Below, one piece after another: positions 14,140 through 16,701 of a stretch of DNA of 16,701 nt; the first letter of the stretch is position 1; the number at the start of each line of letters is the position of its first letter. The position numbers and the translations under genes are program-made. The stretch spans positions 1 to 16,701 of the forward strand of contig CACXYG010000010.1 of the NCBI GenBank assembly GCA_902771745.1, written 5' to 3'. The notes beneath the pieces were generated by a model. The model had not been told where the DNA came from, searched no databases, and worked only from the letters and a program-made list of their open reading frames with translations. Source of the stretch: an uncultured Erysipelotrichaceae bacterium (GTDB taxonomy: Bacteria; Bacillota_I; Bacilli_A; RFN20; CAG-288).

Positions 14140-15399
14140 ATGGCAAGAGTTTTAATCATCGGATGTGGCGGTGTCGCTACCGTCGGCATCACCAAATGCA
14201 CCCAGGTTCCCGAAGTCTTTAAAGAAATCTGCATCGCTTCCAGAACCAAATCCAAGTGTGACACTTTAGCTAATAAGCTTCAGCCAACCACCAAGACCAA
14301 GATCACCACCACCAAGGTTGATGCTGGTAACTTAGAGGAAATGATTGCCTTATTAAAATCATATAAACCAGATATGGTCATGCACTTAGGTATGCCATAT
14401 CACAATTTAGTCATCATGGAAGCTTGCGTCCAGTGCAAGGTTCACTACCTTGATACCGCCGCTTATGAACCAGAAGATGTCGATGATCCAGAGTTCAGAA
14501 AGTACTATGACAAGAGATGTAAGGAAAAAGGCTTCTATGCTTATTTCGACTATCCATTCCAGTGGGCTTACAGAAAGAAATTCGAAGAAGCTGGTGTCAC
14601 CGCTGTCTTAGGCTGCGGTTTTGACCCAGGCGTCACCCAGGCTTATGTCGCCTATGCCAAGAAGCATCAGTTCGATACCATCGATACTCTTGATATCTTA
14701 GACTGCAACGGCGGTGACCACGGTTATAAGTTTGCTACCAACTTCAATCCCGAAATCAACCTTCGTGAAGTCTCTTCTCCAGCCGCTTATTGGGAAGACC
14801 ACAAGTGGCATAGAGTTGAAGCCATGACCATCCATAAGACCTATAACTTCGATGGTGTCGGTATGAAGGATATGTACCTCCTCCACCACGAAGAAATCGA
14901 ATCCTTAGGTCTCAACTATCCAGAAATCAAGAAGATCAGATTCTTCATGACCTTTGGTCAGTCCTATCTTGATCATATGAGATGTCTTGAGGATGTCGGT
15001 ATGCTTTCCACCAAGGCCATCAACTATGAAGGCCATCAAATTGTCCCAATTCAGTTCTTAAAGGCTTTATTACCAGATCCAGCCACCTTAGGTCCAAGAA
15101 CTGTCGGTAAGACCAACATCGGTTGTATCTTCACCGGTAAGAAAGACGGCAAGGAAAAGAAGTACTACATCTACAACGTCTGCGATCATCAGGAAGCCTA
15201 CAAGGAAACCGGCGCTCAGGCCATCTCCTACACCACTGGTACTCCAGCTATGTGCGGTGCCATGATGGTCTTGACCGGCAAGTGGAACAAGCCAGGTGTC
15301 TATAACGTCGAAGAGTTTGATCCAGATCCGTTCATCGATGCCATGAATCATCATGGTCTTCCAATTCGTGAAACCAATGACCCAGTCATGGTCGATTAA
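14140..15399 (+). CDS. Carboxynorspermidine/carboxyspermidine dehydrogenase
   Basis: Condenses aspartate semialdehyde with a diamine (putrescine or diaminopropane) and reduces the product with NADPH to carboxyspermidine or carboxynorspermidine, the first step of the SAM-independent spermidine route. The protein is of the saccharopine dehydrogenase-like family, 419 residues, close to its usual length. It opens with a Rossmann nucleotide-binding loop, VLIIGCGGVA (4-13), and has the characteristic MVMHLGMPYHNLVIMEACV, YLDTAAYEPED and GCGFDPGVTQAYVAYA segments. AAGGAG lies about 7 bases before the ATG. It is the first gene behind the structured leader and terminator, and its stop is two bases before the decarboxylase start. 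Lysine-pathway saccharopine dehydrogenase is an alternative that the adjacent decarboxylase makes unlikely. Confidence 0.9.
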   Translation: MARVLIIGCGGVATVGITKCTQVPEVFKEICIASRTKSKCDTLANKLQPTTKTKITTTKVDAGNLEEMIALLKSYKPDMVMHLGMPYHNLVIMEACVQCKVHYLDTAAYEPEDVDDPEFRKYYDKRCKEKGFYAYFDYPFQWAYRKKFEEAGVTAVLGCGFDPGVTQAYVAYAKKHQFDTIDTLDILDCNGGDHGYKFATNFNPEINLREVSSPAAYWEDHKWHRVEAMTIHKTYNFDGVGMKDMYLLHHEEIESLGLNYPEIKKIRFFMTFGQSYLDHMRCLEDVGMLSTKAINYEGHQIVPIQFLKALLPDPATLGPRTVGKTNIGCIFTGKKDGKEKKYYIYNVCDHQEAYKETGAQAISYTTGTPAMCGAMMVLTGKWNKPGVYNVEEFDPDPFIDAMNHHGLPIRETNDPVMVD

Positions 15400-15401
15400 T
15401 T

Positions 15402-16649
15402 ATGAAGTTAGATAATACTCCACCATTCAAACGCTTTTTAGACACCAATCCATACGAATTATTCAAGAATGTTAAGACCCCATGCTTCGTCATTGACGAA
15501 GCGGGTCTTATCTATGACGGCAAGATTTTAAAAGATGTTCAGGATAGAACCGGCGCTAAGATTCTCTTAGCTCAGAAAGCCTTCAGCAACTATGATGTCT
15601 ATCCTGTCATCGAGCCATTTGTCGCTGGTACCGAAGCCTCTGGCTTATATGAAGCTAGACTTGGTAAAGAAGAAATGCCCAATAAAGAAGTGCATGTCTT
15701 CTGCGGTGCCTATCGCGAAGAAGAATTCGATGAAATCTTAAAGTATGCCGATCATCTTGTCTTCAACTCCGTCAATCAGTTCAAGAAATACGCCCGCAAG
15801 GCCAAAGCCGCTGGTAAATCTATCGGCTTGAGAGTTAACCCTGAACATTCCACTCAGGTCGGTCATGATATCTATAATCCTTGTGCCCCAGGTTCTCGTC
15901 TTGGTGTCACGCTTCCTGCTTTTGAAGAAGGCATGGATGAAGAATACTTATCCTTGTTAGATGGTATTCACTTCCACACCCTCTGCCAGCAAAACAGCGA
16001 TGATCTAGAATCCACCTTAAAAGTGGTCGAAGAGAAGTTTGGTAAATATCTTTCCAACTTGAAATGGATCAACTTCGGTGGTGGCCATCATATCACCAGA
16101 GCTGATTATGATATTGAAAGACTGATCAAATGCATCAACCATGTTCAGGACACCTATCATGTCCAGGTCTATCTTGAACCAGGAGAAGCCATCGTCTTAG
16201 ATGCTGGTTATCTTGTCACTAAGGTCTTAGATACCTTCGATAATCACGATTACCATATCGCGATATTGGATACCTCGGCTGCCTGTCACATGCCTGATGT
16301 TGTTGAGATGCCTTATCTTCCACCGCTATATCAAGCCAACTTGGAAGGCTATAACTACAAGATTAGACTTGGTTCTCAGACTTGTTTAAGTGGTGATGTC
16401 ATCGGTGACTACAACTTCGAAAAGCCATTAAAAGAAGGTGACATGCTCATCTTTGGTGATATGGCCTTATACACCACCTGTAAGACCAACACCTTCAATG
16501 GTATGCCTCTTCCTGATATCCTCTATCTTCATAAAGATAACACCATTGAAACCTTGGCTCAGTTTGGTTATGACGACTTCAAATATCGTCTAGGAAAGAA
16601 ACGTGAACATAATGCGTTTTCGTCACCGAAAACACATCATGCAGCATAG
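15402..16649 (+). CDS. nspC: Carboxynorspermidine/carboxyspermidine decarboxylase
   Basis: PLP-dependent decarboxylase of the alanine-racemase fold (type III) that turns carboxy(nor)spermidine into (nor)spermidine. The PLP lysine is Lys59 in LLAQKAFS. Other conserved sites are GIHFHTLCQQN (188-198), the phosphate-binding INFGGGHH (223-230), LEPGEA (258-263) and CLSGDVIGDY (328-337), whose Cys and Asp form the shared dimer active site. At 415 residues it is somewhat longer than the roughly 380 usual for NspC, owing to about 20 extra N-terminal residues and a basic tail. The ATG follows the upstream TAA by two bases with no good Shine-Dalgarno, so translation is probably coupled. No terminator is seen before the window ends. 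Confidence 0.93.
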   Translation: MKLDNTPPFKRFLDTNPYELFKNVKTPCFVIDEAGLIYDGKILKDVQDRTGAKILLAQKAFSNYDVYPVIEPFVAGTEASGLYEARLGKEEMPNKEVHVFCGAYREEEFDEILKYADHLVFNSVNQFKKYARKAKAAGKSIGLRVNPEHSTQVGHDIYNPCAPGSRLGVTLPAFEEGMDEEYLSLLDGIHFHTLCQQNSDDLESTLKVVEEKFGKYLSNLKWINFGGGHHITRADYDIERLIKCINHVQDTYHVQVYLEPGEAIVLDAGYLVTKVLDTFDNHDYHIAILDTSAACHMPDVVEMPYLPPLYQANLEGYNYKIRLGSQTCLSGDVIGDYNFEKPLKEGDMLIFGDMALYTTCKTNTFNGMPLPDILYLHKDNTIETLAQFGYDDFKYRLGKKREHNAFSSPKTHHAA

Positions 16650-16654
16650 CTGCA
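16640..16654 (+). repeat. Short inverted repeat at the nspC 3' end
   Basis: TGCAGC-ATA-GCTGCA overlaps the nspC stop codon. There is no following T tract, so it is not a convincing terminator. Transcription may continue beyond the window. Confidence 0.35.
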
Positions 16655-16701
16655 GTATTCAGTTTGCTCCAGGAAGGTTGAGAACATTGATTCATGAATA
16701 T

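Noticed and set aside
16639..16701. Open frame starting at an ATG overlapping the end of nspC and running off the window.
   Set aside because: Only 21 codons are visible, there is no ribosome-binding site and the sequence is not recognised. A third operon gene is possible but cannot be supported here.

Overview
The window looks like a chromosomal segment of a low-to-moderate GC Bacillota, most likely an Erysipelotrichia-type anaerobe. This is an inference from oxygen-independent ribonucleotide reduction, strong Shine-Dalgarno sites, codon usage rich in ATC, ACC and GTC in the core genes, and a spermidine route through carboxyspermidine. No rRNA, tRNA, CRISPR array, transposase or integrase was seen.

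Layout. 1-318: AT-rich leader with two matching palindromes. 319-1497 (+): membrane-anchored GGDEF protein, convergent with nrdG and nrdD (1519-4436, -), the activase and class III anaerobic ribonucleotide reductase; a terminator-like hairpin lies between those two. 4683-6266 (+): ABC-F translation factor, divergent from nrdD. 6261-8893: an accessory island bounded by a 74-bp exact direct repeat that carries a bidirectional terminator. It holds an XRE regulator (-) and, divergently, three tightly packed genes (+): a DUF4417 protein, a small protein resembling a polymorphic-toxin C-terminal domain, and an immunity-like acidic protein. Next to the left repeat copy is an 84-bp relic of a PTS transporter gene whose intact relative lies at 8898-10067 (-). 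Then follow mntP (-), a small lipoprotein (-), and a DUF2974 alpha/beta-hydrolase-like protein with a membrane tail (-). 13769-14100: promoter and long structured leader ending in an intrinsic terminator, ahead of a two-gene operon (14140-16649, +) for carboxy(nor)spermidine dehydrogenase and decarboxylase.

How it fits together. Most of the window is housekeeping: dNTP supply without oxygen, ribosome rescue or tuning, manganese homeostasis, sugar uptake and polyamine synthesis. The two parts that look new are the accessory island, whose codon use and flanking repeats differ from its surroundings, and the polyamine leader, which can be folded into a five-way junction with a mutually exclusive antiterminator pairing, as expected of a riboswitch or attenuator. 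Functions of the island genes are inferred from sequence features and remain uncertain.
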